From the IMG/VR virus record IMGVR_UViG_3300025138_000394, positions 1 to 22,785 of that record: a stretch of DNA of 22,785 nt; one strand, given 5' to 3'. The position numbers were made by a program, and so were the translations under genes. How positions within the stretch are numbered: the stretch's first letter is position 1; every line of letters starts with the position of its first letter. Source of the stretch: a virus. Below, one piece after another: positions 5,980 through 12,822 of this stretch. Below the pieces are notes generated by a model. That model was not told the origin of the DNA. It worked only from the letters and a program-made list of their open reading frames with translations, and did no database searches.

Positions 5980-6551
5980 TGTTAGAAGACCTTGGTAGAA
6001 AACACGAACTTTGGGTGGCTATGGCATTAAATATAGGAGTGCCACCCTCCTTTGCCGAGGATCTGATCCAGGAGATGTATCTTCGGTTGCATAAATATGT
6101 TAAAGACGAAAGCAAAGTTTACTATAAAGATACTGGCACAATCAATAGGTTTTACATATGGACTACCATAAGAAATATGTGGATGAGTGTAAGGACTTAT
6201 AAATCTAAGAATGGTACTATTTATTTAGAAGATCTGTCTGATTACTCGTCAGATTTTTTACATATAAATAACCAGGTAACATACGATGTGAAAGAGATGG
6301 AGGCTATATCAGCTCACGACAGATTATTTGATAAAGTAATAAAATGCGTAGATAGCTGGGATTATTGGTATGATAAAAAGCTATTTGGTTTATACTACTT
6401 AAGCGATATGTCTATGAGAGATATAGCTAACAAAACAAACATATCACTAACCTCAATCTTTAATAGTTGTAAAAATTATAAAACAAAGATAAAGAATGAA
6501 ATCCTGGAGGATTGGGAGGATTTTAAAAACGGAGATTTTGATAAAATTTAA
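5979..6551 (+). CDS. Sigma-70/ECF-like RNA polymerase sigma factor
   Basis: The 190-residue protein has a region-2-like helical part (about 10-80, with AEDLIQEMYLRLHKYV and FYIWTTIRNMWMSVR) and a C-terminal helix-turn-helix of region-4 type (about 133-175, FGLYYLSDMSMRDIANKT). This is the two-domain plan of ECF-type sigma factors; region 4 reads the -35 side and region 2 the -10 side. In phages such proteins commonly redirect host polymerase to middle or late genes. The start is GTG, sharing its G with the preceding TAG; the first internal ATG would cut into the region-2 domain, so GTG is preferred. Confidence 0.75.
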   Translation: MLEDLGRKHELWVAMALNIGVPPSFAEDLIQEMYLRLHKYVKDESKVYYKDTGTINRFYIWTTIRNMWMSVRTYKSKNGTIYLEDLSDYSSDFLHINNQVTYDVKEMEAISAHDRLFDKVIKCVDSWDYWYDKKLFGLYYLSDMSMRDIANKTNISLTSIFNSCKNYKTKIKNEILEDWEDFKNGDFDKI

Positions 6552-6553
6552 TT

Positions 6554-6973
6554 ATGGAAGCACCTAAAGATAAGAGAACTAAAGCTTATAAGGAATGGGT
6601 TAAGAATTATGAAGAGTCCTCAAAAGGACTCGGTGATACAGTAGAGAAGATTACTAAGGCTACAGGTATAAAGAAAGTGGTAGAGAAATTCGCCAATGGA
6701 AAGGATTGTGGATGTGATGATCGAAAAGAACGACTTAATAAATTAATTCCTTATCATAAACCCAACTGTTTAACGGAGGATGAATTTAAATATTTAGATG
6801 CTTTCTTTAGAGATGGCAGACCTCCTAAGGTCAATACCATTGTTCAGCAAGAAATAATAGATATATACAATAGGGTATTTGATGACAATAAAAAGCCTGG
6901 GGGGTGCAGTCCTTGTTTTGTGACTGATGTTTTAAATAAATTAGATAATATCTATAATGAATATTTGGGATAA
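6554..6973 (+). CDS. Conserved phage protein with CxC/CxxC motifs, 139 aa
   Basis: The product starts MEAPKDKRTKAYKEWVKNYE, contains KGLGDTVEKITKATGIKK (about 24-41), DCGCDDRKERLNKLIPY (about 52-68) and GGCSPCFVTDVLNKL (about 117-131). The four Cys in CxC and CxxC pairs may bind zinc. I recognise the GLGDTxEKxTxxTGI and CGCDxRKExLNKL patterns as recurring in Bacteroidota phages without known function. It directly follows the sigma-like gene and overlaps the next by 17 bases, so a role in transcription or DNA metabolism is possible but unproven. Confidence 0.7.
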   Translation: MEAPKDKRTKAYKEWVKNYEESSKGLGDTVEKITKATGIKKVVEKFANGKDCGCDDRKERLNKLIPYHKPNCLTEDEFKYLDAFFRDGRPPKVNTIVQQEIIDIYNRVFDDNKKPGGCSPCFVTDVLNKLDNIYNEYLG

Positions 6974-7388
6974 CATAACCCTAAAAACTCTTAAGGATTA
7001 TAATGAATATGATCTATTCGGCCAGATTAAGCTCTCCAATTATATAGATCTAGTTAAATCAGAAGATGAGATGAGTAGATGGGACTGTTATTCAGCTCAT
7101 TTTAATCATAGAATAGAACTTAAATGTAGGGGTAAACACTACGATACTCTACTGATAGAGAAGTCTAAGTATGACTATATGGTAGATAAGGCCCACGAGA
7201 ACCTAGAGATACCTATGTATATATGTTCAACTCCGAAAGGTATTTATTGTTTTAATCTACTTAGGATTAAGCCTAATTGGATTATAGAAAAACATAACAA
7301 GACAACGCAATTTGATAACAATAAAAAGATAGAGAAAGTAATTGGGAATTTATCTATTCACGATAAACATTGCCATTCATATTTATAA
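6957..7388 (+). CDS. PD-(D/E)XK-like small nuclease candidate
   Basis: The 143-residue protein has RIELKCRGKHYDTLLIEKSK (about 52-71), in which E-x-K (IELKCR) and the following LIEKSKYD look like the core strand and helix of PD-(D/E)XK nucleases; an Asp upstream (SRWDCYS) could supply the first acidic residue. IYICSTP-like and GIYCFNL segments give further beta strands. Similar small proteins occur in Bacteroidota phage replication blocks. DNA cutting during recombination or host DNA breakdown is a fair guess. It overlaps the previous gene by 17 bases. Confidence 0.55.
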   Translation: MNIWDNITLKTLKDYNEYDLFGQIKLSNYIDLVKSEDEMSRWDCYSAHFNHRIELKCRGKHYDTLLIEKSKYDYMVDKAHENLEIPMYICSTPKGIYCFNLLRIKPNWIIEKHNKTTQFDNNKKIEKVIGNLSIHDKHCHSYL

Positions 7389-7391
7389 ATT

Positions 7392-7646
7392 ATGGGAGAT
7401 TCAGTAAGCAAGTATTTTTTAGACAGAGAAGAGTATACCACTAATACAACAGCCAGGAGGGATCCGGTTAAAACGGATCCTATTGTTGAAGAGGTGAAGG
7501 AGATTATGGATAAACGCAGTCAGCGTGGGATTAAAGAGTATGGAACGACCTTACACGATAATCCAGATGGATTCTATACTTGGTTAAAAGAACTCCAGGA
7601 GGAGCTGCTTGATGCAGCTCTATATATACAGAAGTTAAGGAAATAG
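7392..7646 (+). CDS. MazG-like all-alpha NTP pyrophosphohydrolase candidate
   Basis: The 84-residue product has RGIKEYGTTLHDNPDGFYTW (about 45-64) and LKELQEELLDAALYIQKLRK (about 65-84). The E-E-L-x-D-A-A-L-Y segment resembles the metal-binding helix of MazG/dUTPase-like all-alpha pyrophosphohydrolases, which clear nucleotides or alarmones. The protein is shorter than full MazG domains and lacks the usual paired ExxE motif in full, so the catalytic role is uncertain. A near-match to the TTAAACGCAGTA motif lies inside the gene at 7511-7520. Confidence 0.5.
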   Translation: MGDSVSKYFLDREEYTTNTTARRDPVKTDPIVEEVKEIMDKRSQRGIKEYGTTLHDNPDGFYTWLKELQEELLDAALYIQKLRK

Positions 7647-7648
7647 AG

Positions 7649-7897
7649 ATGAATATTAGAGACAGAATACAAAAGATAGTAAGTTACAGAACCTGGTCTA
7701 TTCAGAAGAAAGTAGATGCTTTGTTGGAGATTGATTGCAATCTCTACACAAACCTAGGGACAGATTCTACTGCTACTGAACGAAATGATGTTAAATCCAT
7801 TAGCAAGTTAATATACAAATCTATATCTAACATCAGCCCAATAGACGGATACCTATTAAAAGCTTGGTACGAAGAAAAACCTAAATCTATTTCGTAG
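7649..7897 (+). CDS. Hypothetical protein, 82 aa
   Basis: The product starts MNIRDRIQKIVSYRTWSIQK and is predicted helical, with NLYTNLGTDSTATERNDVKS (about 32-51) as its most distinctive part. The TWSIxKKVDxLLExD...YTNLGTDST pattern recurs, in my memory, in phage replication regions but has no assigned function. It follows the MazG-like gene by two bases and is the last gene before the promoter-like site at 7891-7921. Confidence 0.6.
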   Translation: MNIRDRIQKIVSYRTWSIQKKVDALLEIDCNLYTNLGTDSTATERNDVKSISKLIYKSISNISPIDGYLLKAWYEEKPKSIS

Positions 7898-7921
7898 TTA
7901 ACAAAATGTTTATTATCTTGC
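7891..7921 (+). promoter_or_regulatory. Possible promoter of the exonuclease operon
   Basis: TATCTTGC at 7914-7921 matches the -7 form seen at 2237 and 2740 (TAnnTTGC). The -33 side is only TTC (7891-7893) with a 20-base spacer, so it is weaker. It lies 16 bases before the start codon at 7938 in one of the few gaps of the early block. Confidence 0.35.
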
Positions 7922-7937
7922 TTGAAAATAAAAATAT

Positions 7938-8738
7938 ATGAGCAACGATACAATAACATTGCTAGACGGAATAAGCTGGAATAAGGACGAGCTTATGTCC
8001 AATATGGATTCGGATCCATTTTACTTTGGCCACTTAAGCAAAGCGGCTTTATCTTCATCCACCTGTAAACACCTGCTAAAGTCTTCTATATCATACTACC
8101 AATCTTTAACAACAAAAAGCAAACAAACTGATGCTTTATTGCAGGGGAGTATTTTTCATATGCTTACTTTAGAACCAGACAAGCTTGACCAGCGGTATGA
8201 ATTTTTTGATGCCCCGTCTCAGAATAAAGCCTTTAAGGAACGTGCTGAAGAATCCGATAAGGAAGTTGTGTTGCTAAAGCACTTCTATATTATGAGGGCA
8301 TTGAAAAAGAAGTCTCTAGACAGGTGTGAATATGCTTCTAGCTTATTACAGGGAGGTCTAGAGGAAGTGCCATCTATAGGTCTTATAAATGGGATACCTT
8401 TTAGGGGTAAGGCTGACTACTTAAAAAACAATCATATAGTAGACCTCAAGACTGCCGCATCATTAGACTATTGGAATCCTAGATATAAAAGCAAATATAA
8501 TTATGATATCCAACCATATATATACAGAGAGCTATTTAATGTAGAGAGATTTACTTTCTTAGTTGTAGAAAAGTTTACTGGTAGAATTGGAGTATACGAA
8601 GCCTCTGAAGAGTGCTTCGAGTCTGGAGAAGAAAAAGTCCGCATTTGTACGGACAGATATAAGGAAGACTTCTTAGGAAAGTCTGACAAAGAAATAGAGT
8701 CTGTTATATTTAATAGGTATATACACGGAACTGTATAA
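7938..8738 (+). CDS. Exonuclease VIII-like PD-(D/E)XK nuclease
   Basis: The 266-residue product has the layout of the PDDEXK exodeoxyribonuclease VIII-like family: GSIFHMLTLEP (about 70-80, His74), Glu142/Glu143, GIPFRGKADYL with Asp160, IVDLKTAAS with Asp169 and Lys171, and YDIQPYIYRELF with Gln192 and Tyr196. These are the motifs that bind magnesium and cut DNA. Such enzymes resect double-strand ends to give substrate for annealases, so the ERF protein at 2960 is the natural partner. The stop overlaps the next ATG by one base. Confidence 0.88.
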   Translation: MSNDTITLLDGISWNKDELMSNMDSDPFYFGHLSKAALSSSTCKHLLKSSISYYQSLTTKSKQTDALLQGSIFHMLTLEPDKLDQRYEFFDAPSQNKAFKERAEESDKEVVLLKHFYIMRALKKKSLDRCEYASSLLQGGLEEVPSIGLINGIPFRGKADYLKNNHIVDLKTAASLDYWNPRYKSKYNYDIQPYIYRELFNVERFTFLVVEKFTGRIGVYEASEECFESGEEKVRICTDRYKEDFLGKSDKEIESVIFNRYIHGTV

Positions 8739-8992
8739 TGACTAAAGAAGAGTATGACTTTGAGGTCTTAAATTATTATTACCTTGCTCTGGTTGATTTA
8801 TTGATGGGTGTTACTTATCAAGAAGTATTTAATCAGATGAAGGACTTTGAATCTTTAGAGTTGTATGAAGCTTGTGATGGGGTCAATAAAGCTTTAATAG
8901 AAGCTGATCGTTGTACCTTAAAAGAAATACAATTAGAAGTTAATAGAGTAGAATTAGAACTAGAAAGACAAAAAGACATATATGAAAACTGA
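8738..8992 (+). CDS. Hypothetical acidic helical protein, 84 aa
   Basis: The protein starts MTKEEYDFEVLNYYYLALVD and ends in a charged helix (EIQLEVNRVELELERQKDIY). It is acidic and likely all helical. No family is recognised. It is coupled to the exonuclease gene by taATG and overlaps the DnaA-like gene by 11 bases, so it is made with both and could be a small partner of either. Confidence 0.65.
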   Translation: MTKEEYDFEVLNYYYLALVDLLMGVTYQEVFNQMKDFESLELYEACDGVNKALIEADRCTLKEIQLEVNRVELELERQKDIYEN

Positions 8993-9395
8993 AGAGATAA
9001 AACAATTAGTTGAAATAGAAACTAAGATGAATTTAAGCCATCACTCAAGGATAAGAGATAGAGTGTATGCTAGAGCCGTTTACTTTAAATTATGTAAGGA
9101 GCATACCTTGTTTCCTTTAAGTGTTATTGGGAAAACTGTTGGTAAACATCACGCAAGTGTAATTCACGGCCTCAAAATATTTAATGAGATAATCTGTAAT
9201 TATGAAACAGAAAACGGATTCTATGAAATATATATTAAACTAGATAAGCTTTTGCAAAAATCAAACAATATTAGGGAAAAAGATATGTATCCTGAGCATT
9301 TCTATAGAAAAAAGTATGTTGGTCTAATACTAGATTATCGTGTGTTATTAAACGAGAACAGGAATTTAAAAAAGGAGTTATGTTCGAAGTCATAG
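8982..9395 (+). CDS. DnaA domain IV-like DNA-binding protein
   Basis: Residues about 22-68 (RIRDRVYARAVYFKLCKEHT followed by LFPLSVIGKTVGKHHASVIHGLK) match the DNA-binding domain IV of DnaA, where the helix-turn-helix ends in a signature close to GxxxxRxHTTVxHA; here it reads GKTVGKHHASVIHG. The ATPase part of DnaA is absent; a helical tail (about 105-137) follows. It could recognise a phage origin or compete for host DnaA sites. No clear cluster of DnaA boxes (TTATNCACA) was seen nearby. Confidence 0.75.
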   Translation: MKTEEIKQLVEIETKMNLSHHSRIRDRVYARAVYFKLCKEHTLFPLSVIGKTVGKHHASVIHGLKIFNEIICNYETENGFYEIYIKLDKLLQKSNNIREKDMYPEHFYRKKYVGLILDYRVLLNENRNLKKELCSKS

Positions 9396-9451
9396 CTATG
9401 GTTTTTCTGATAGGTATAATAGTTTTACTAGTGATGTTATTTATAGATTAA
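9380..9451 (+). CDS. Tiny membrane peptide, 23 aa
   Basis: MFEVIAMVFLIGIIVLLVML followed by FID is almost wholly hydrophobic, one membrane helix. It has one of the best Shine-Dalgarno sites in the window (AAAGGAG directly before the ATG), overlaps the end of the DnaA-like gene by 16 bases, and its TAA overlaps the ATG of the next gene. The site and tight coupling support translation despite the size. Function unknown. Confidence 0.5.
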   Translation: MFEVIAMVFLIGIIVLLVMLFID

Positions 9452-9615
9452 TGTCAAATATAAAAAGATATTTGTGGTGGAATGATAGATTAGATCTTCC
9501 TCAAGTGAATCCAAAATATTTAACTGAAACTAATCTTTGGGATTCAACCTTATTAAAAGAGAACAATCCAAAGCTATGGGTAAAAAGATTAGAAGAAAGC
9601 ATAAGGAACAAATAG
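9451..9615 (+). CDS. Hypothetical protein, 54 aa
   Basis: The ATG shares its A with the stop of the tiny membrane peptide. The product starts MSNIKRYLWWNDRLDLPQVN and is rich in Trp, Asn and Leu, ending in a basic helix (KLWVKRLEESIRNK). No family is recognised. It overlaps the next gene by 40 bases in another frame, which fits the dense packing of this block. Confidence 0.5.
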   Translation: MSNIKRYLWWNDRLDLPQVNPKYLTETNLWDSTLLKENNPKLWVKRLEESIRNK

Positions 9616-9857
9616 ATTATTCGCTTATCAACCAAAAGAATGCTGACTGGTGCATAAATAATGGATACAGAGTTTATGTTATAGGAGTAGATAGCGTTCC
9701 GTATAATAAAAAAAACAAGCTGTTTACTACCTTTAATATTGTGATTCAAAGGGGAGTAGAGTATAAAACATCTAGTGGGATTTATACAAAGATAGGAGCA
9801 TCCAATAAGATCTGGGAGATCTATGGATGGTTATACGATAAACACGCTGATAGATAA
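9576..9857 (+). CDS. Hypothetical protein, 93 aa
   Basis: The ATG at 9576 gives MGKKIRRKHKEQIDYSLINQ, a basic start, then a beta-rich body (GYRVYVIGVDSVPYNKKNKL, TTFNIVIQRGVEYKTSSG) and IWEIYGWLYDKHADR. A TTG at 9537 in frame would extend it but lies deep in the previous gene. No family is recognised. It is the last gene before the packaging block. Confidence 0.6.
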   Translation: MGKKIRRKHKEQIDYSLINQKNADWCINNGYRVYVIGVDSVPYNKKNKLFTTFNIVIQRGVEYKTSSGIYTKIGASNKIWEIYGWLYDKHADR

Positions 9858-9871
9858 TCAGTTATATTACT

Positions 9872-10297
9872 ATGGGTAGAAAGCCGAAAGAGTTTAAGTA
9901 CATTAAGAAGAATGATGGTCGTAGGAATAATGGCAGGAAGAAGGGAGACAGTAAGAATTATCCTAAGAAAATAAATGCAACTCCCGCTGCAATAAATGAG
10001 GCCAAGAAAGATAGAATGGGTATCTATGCTTTGAATGCTATGCAAGAAGTCTTTGGCTCTGAAGAAGAGGCTTGGGCCGAGTTAGCGAAGCAAGCCAAGT
10101 CCTCTTTCGCCCATATGAAATTACTCTTTGAATATAAGTATGGCAAGCCTACAGAAAGTGTAGACTATACTAGCGGAGGTCAAAAGCTAGACATACCGAT
10201 CACAAACATATTTGCTGGAACTCAGCAGGCCCCTGAGATAGATAACACAATAGATATAACACCAGAAGATAATGAACAAGAAGAGACAGATCAATGA
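9872..10297 (+). CDS. Candidate small terminase subunit
   Basis: The 141-residue protein starts MGRKPKEFKYIKKNDGRRNN with a strongly basic tail (about 1-35), then a helical domain (about 45-100, ALNAMQEVFGSEEEAWAELA and SSFAHMKLLFEYKYGKPTES), and an acidic end. AW-x-x-LA followed by xxLLFEYxYGKP is a pattern I associate with small terminase-like proteins of Bacteroidota phages. It lies 756 bases upstream of the large terminase in the same operon. A DNA-recognition role in packaging is likely, but not certain without homology searches. Confidence 0.6.
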   Translation: MGRKPKEFKYIKKNDGRRNNGRKKGDSKNYPKKINATPAAINEAKKDRMGIYALNAMQEVFGSEEEAWAELAKQAKSSFAHMKLLFEYKYGKPTESVDYTSGGQKLDIPITNIFAGTQQAPEIDNTIDITPEDNEQEETDQ

Positions 10298-10418
10298 TCC
10301 AAAAGACTTTCCAAAGGACTTTTGGAATTACCTTGTGAATCCAATACTAGGCTATTATGTAAAGCCAGCTACATTGTCTCCAAGGGGAGTACTTAATCCA
10401 AAAGAATCTCGGAAGTAA
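10272..10418 (+). CDS. Small hypothetical protein, 48 aa
   Basis: The frame overlaps the end of the small terminase candidate by 26 bases and reads MNKKRQINDPKDFPKDFWNY, then VNPILGYYVKPATLSPRGVL and a basic end. It is rich in Pro and aromatic residues. Its TAA is one base from the ATG of the methylase gene, so it is likely translated with its neighbours. No family is recognised. Confidence 0.5.
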   Translation: MNKKRQINDPKDFPKDFWNYLVNPILGYYVKPATLSPRGVLNPKESRK

Positions 10419-10419
10419 T

Positions 10420-11076
10420 ATGAAGGTATTAGTTGCTTGTGAAGAGAGTCAGGCAGTGACCAAAGAATTTAGGGCTTTAGGCCACGAAGCCTATTCTTGT
10501 GATATACTTCCCTGTAGTGGTGGACACCCTGAATGGCATATCCAAGGGGATGCATTACAGGAGGCTAACTCTGGAAGGTATGATCTAATGGTTGCCCATC
10601 CTCCTTGTACTTATTTAGCTGTAAGTGGCAATAGGTGGTTGTATAATAAAGATGGCTCAAAGAATGAAGAGCGGTGGGAGAATAGAAACAAAGCATTATT
10701 CTTTGTCAAGCAATTGATGGATGCGCCTATAAGATATATAGCTATTGAAAATCCTATAAGTGTTATTTCATCACAAATAAGAAAACCTAATCAGGTTGTT
10801 CAGCCTTATATGTTTGGGGATGAGGCTAAGAAAACAACTTGTCTTTGGACTAAGAATTTACCTCTATTGACCGCAACCAAGATTGTATCTCAGGGTGAAT
10901 TTGTGGAGTGGACAGACAAGAAAGGAAAGGTAAAGAGAATGGCTAAATGGTATGATGACGCTAGAGGGAGTAAAGATAGAGCAAAGTTAAGAAGTAAGAC
11001 GTTTCCAGGTATAGCAAAAGCAATAGCTACCCAATACTCACAATACATATTAAATGACTCCACAGTTACACGATAA
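10420..11076 (+). CDS. C5-cytosine DNA methylase-like protein (orphan)
   Basis: The 218-residue protein starts MKVLVACEESQAVTKEFRAL followed by GHEAYSCDILP, a cofactor-binding start of C5-methyltransferase type. AHPPCTYLAVSG (about 59-70) carries the Pro-Cys motif with the likely catalytic Cys63, and IAIENPIS (about 107-114) is the ENV-like motif VI. It is shorter than host enzymes and lacks an obvious target-recognition domain; such short forms are common in phages. No restriction gene is beside it, so it may protect phage DNA from host enzymes or mark it for packaging. It overlaps the large terminase gene by 23 bases. Confidence 0.75.
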   Translation: MKVLVACEESQAVTKEFRALGHEAYSCDILPCSGGHPEWHIQGDALQEANSGRYDLMVAHPPCTYLAVSGNRWLYNKDGSKNEERWENRNKALFFVKQLMDAPIRYIAIENPISVISSQIRKPNQVVQPYMFGDEAKKTTCLWTKNLPLLTATKIVSQGEFVEWTDKKGKVKRMAKWYDDARGSKDRAKLRSKTFPGIAKAIATQYSQYILNDSTVTR

Positions 11077-12262
11077 ATACCAGGCTTTAGGAAATGACAC
11101 CCGTTACTTTGTAGTGACGGGTGGTAGGGGATCCGGTAAGTCCTTTGCAGTAAATACCTTCCTAGCTTTCCTTACGATGGAGAAGGGTCATAAGATTCTG
11201 TTCGCTAGGTATACGATGGTCTCTGCTGCTACTTCTATTATACCAGAGTTCTTGGAGAAGCTTGAGCTGTTCGGTATCGCTAAACACTTTAGGATAACTA
11301 AGGATGAGATCTTAAACACAGCCACAGGGAGCTCAATAATATTTAAAGGTATCAAGACCAGCAGCGGTAACCAAACCGCTGCCTTGAAGTCTCTACAGGG
11401 TATTACAACGTTCGTACTTGATGAAGCAGAGGAGCTTATAGATGAAGATAGTTTTGATAAGATAGATCAGTCTGTAAGGGAAAAGAATAAACAGAATAGG
11501 TGTATGCTAATCCTCAATCCAACCACAAAGGAGCATTGGATATACCAGAGGTTCTTTGCAGCCAAAAGAGTAGAAGCTGGATCGAATGCTTGGAAGGATA
11601 ACGTAACATACATTCACACTAGTTATATGGACAACAAAGATAATCTATCTAATTCTTTTGTTGAGCAGGTAGAGATGATGCGTAAGAAGAACCCAAGGAA
11701 GTATCTGCACCAGATAATGGGTGGGTGGATTGACAAGGCTGAAGGTGTGGTGATCACCAACTGGAGGACTGGCCAATTCAAAGACTACCATCAAATTGTA
11801 TACGGACAAGATTACGGATTCTCTACAGACCCCACAACGCTCGTCAGATGCTCTGTAGACACTGAACATAGGATTATGTGGGTCCAGGAGTGTTTCGTTA
11901 AGCCTGGGCTATCTACAAAAGAAATAGGCGAAAGGAATATAAGGCACGCCTTAGACTCTATAATTATAACAGACAACAATGAGCCTAGGATGATCCAGGA
12001 GCTCAGGGAGGTTTATGGCTGTAATGTAAAAGGAGCGAAGAAAGGTAAAGGGTCTATCCTTTCAGGGATAGCCCTGATGCAAGACTACGAACTTATAGTA
12101 GATGCTAAGTCAGAGAACATAATCAAGGAGCTGAATAACTATGTATGGCACGCTCGTAATGAGCGGCCAATAGACAAATGGAATCACTGTATCGATGCAA
12201 TGAGATATGCACTTCAGTTTGCGGAGGTCAATGCCAAGCGTGGTACTTATGTGATTCGGTAG
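11054..12262 (+). CDS. terL: Large terminase subunit
   Basis: The 402-residue protein has both terminase domains. The ATPase part shows Walker A GGRGSGKS (23-30), Walker B TFVLDEAEE (119-127) and the coupling motif LILNP (152-156). The nuclease part shows GQDYGF with Asp253, IITDNNEP with Asp307 and CIDAMRYAL with Asp381, the expected RNase H-like acidic triad. It belongs to the Terminase_3/PBSX-like type and drives genome packaging into proheads. It follows the candidate small subunit. Unusually, no portal or capsid gene follows; a repeat array begins five bases after the stop. Confidence 0.95.
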   Translation: MTPQLHDKYQALGNDTRYFVVTGGRGSGKSFAVNTFLAFLTMEKGHKILFARYTMVSAATSIIPEFLEKLELFGIAKHFRITKDEILNTATGSSIIFKGIKTSSGNQTAALKSLQGITTFVLDEAEELIDEDSFDKIDQSVREKNKQNRCMLILNPTTKEHWIYQRFFAAKRVEAGSNAWKDNVTYIHTSYMDNKDNLSNSFVEQVEMMRKKNPRKYLHQIMGGWIDKAEGVVITNWRTGQFKDYHQIVYGQDYGFSTDPTTLVRCSVDTEHRIMWVQECFVKPGLSTKEIGERNIRHALDSIIITDNNEPRMIQELREVYGCNVKGAKKGKGSILSGIALMQDYELIVDAKSENIIKELNNYVWHARNERPIDKWNHCIDAMRYALQFAEVNAKRGTYVIR

Positions 12263-12266
12263 ATTA

Positions 12267-12490
12267 TTAAACGCAGTAGGGGTAGATTCTTAAACGCAGT
12301 GGCCCCGAAATCATTAAACGCAGTAGGCCCAGGAACTCGCACCTGGATTCTTAAACGCAGTAGGTCCAGGAACCAGGATCCAGGCTCTTAAACGCAGTAG
12401 GTCCAGGAACCAGGATCCAGGCTCTTAAACGCAGTAGGTCCAGGAACCAGGATCCAGGCTCTTAAACGCAGTACCCCCTTAAACGCAGTA
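12267..12490 (+). repeat. Eight-copy array of TTAAACGCAGTA, partly with 37-bp period
   Basis: Copies start at 12267, 12290, 12314, 12351, 12388, 12425, 12462 and 12479. Seven are exact; the one at 12290 ends in G. Spacings are 23, 24, 37, 37, 37, 37 and 17 bp. In the 37-bp units the filler (GGTCCAGGAACC... GGATCCAGGCTC) is itself repeated, so two or more whole units are identical. The copy at 12314 is followed by a small hairpin (CCAGG...CCTGG). There is no CRISPR-like pattern, because the fillers are the same. Iterons for a DNA-binding protein, a packaging or replication site, or a recombination boundary are possible. Confidence 0.92.
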
Positions 12491-12671
12491 CCCCCCGCAA
12501 ATCCACTATTTAGATTCATTATTGATAAGGGTTTAGGTTTGGATATATTCAAAATCTTTCGTAAATACCGCGCGCCCGTTCCTATTATATATAGTTTAGA
12601 ATTCATTTTGTAAAGATCCCCCACCCACAATTAAAAAAAAAGTAGGGGGGGTACTTGATTTTTATTTTTAT
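12491..12671 (+). other. Non-coding spacer between repeat array and cassette promoter
   Basis: No credible gene is seen. The stretch holds a GC-rich patch (CCGCGCGCCCG near 12570), an A/T-rich patch, and an imperfect inverted arrangement of C-rich (CCCCCACCC near 12620) and G-rich (G7 near 12644-12650) tracts around a run of nine A. Any hairpin formed by these tracts lacks a clean T run. Confidence 0.6.
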
Positions 12672-12704
12672 TTGTTTTATGTGTTCATAAAATGTTTATA
12701 TTTG
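12672..12704 (+). promoter_or_regulatory. Consensus Bacteroidota promoter of the cassette
   Basis: TATATTTG at 12697-12704 is an exact TAnnTTTG -7 element, with TTG at 12672-12674 and a 22-base spacer. It is closer to the host consensus than the TTGC-type sites of the phage early block, and lies 24 bases before the first start codon of the cassette. Confidence 0.65.
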
Positions 12705-12711
12705 TATAAAC
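12694..12711 (+). promoter_or_regulatory. Palindrome over the -7 element (operator-like)
   Basis: GTTTATA (12694-12700), TTTG, TATAAAC (12705-12711) is a perfect 7-bp inverted repeat centred on the -7 element. A wider pair, AAATGTTT and AAACATTT, lies around it. A repressor bound here would block transcription of the cassette. Confidence 0.55.
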
Positions 12712-12728
12712 TTTAAAACATTTACACA

Positions 12729-12812
12729 ATGAAACTATTTATTAACCTTTATCTATTTGCTTTCGGTTTTTATATCGTCGGGCATTTTATCAATTATTTT
12801 ATTAACCTTTAA
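12729..12812 (+). CDS. Tiny membrane peptide or leader, 27 aa
   Basis: MKLFINLYLFAFGFYIVGHF followed by INYFINL is a single hydrophobic, Phe/Tyr-rich segment. It is the first frame after the cassette promoter and has the same A-rich ACACA/ACAAA leader before ATG as the genes after it, which supports translation. It could be a membrane peptide or a leader influencing the next gene. No family is recognised. Confidence 0.45.
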   Translation: MKLFINLYLFAFGFYIVGHFINYFINL

Positions 12813-12822
12813 TTATTACAAA

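Noticed and set aside
9537-9575. TTG start extending the 93-residue protein
   Set aside because: It is deep inside the previous gene and the ATG at 9576 has a natural basic N-terminus.
12267-12490. CRISPR-like array
   Set aside because: The units are regular at 37 bp, but the fillers between motifs are the same sequence, not unique spacers, and no Cas gene is near.
12388-12630. Minus-strand frame across the repeat array
   Set aside because: It only translates the tandem repeats and has repeated peptide blocks with no promoter or domain.
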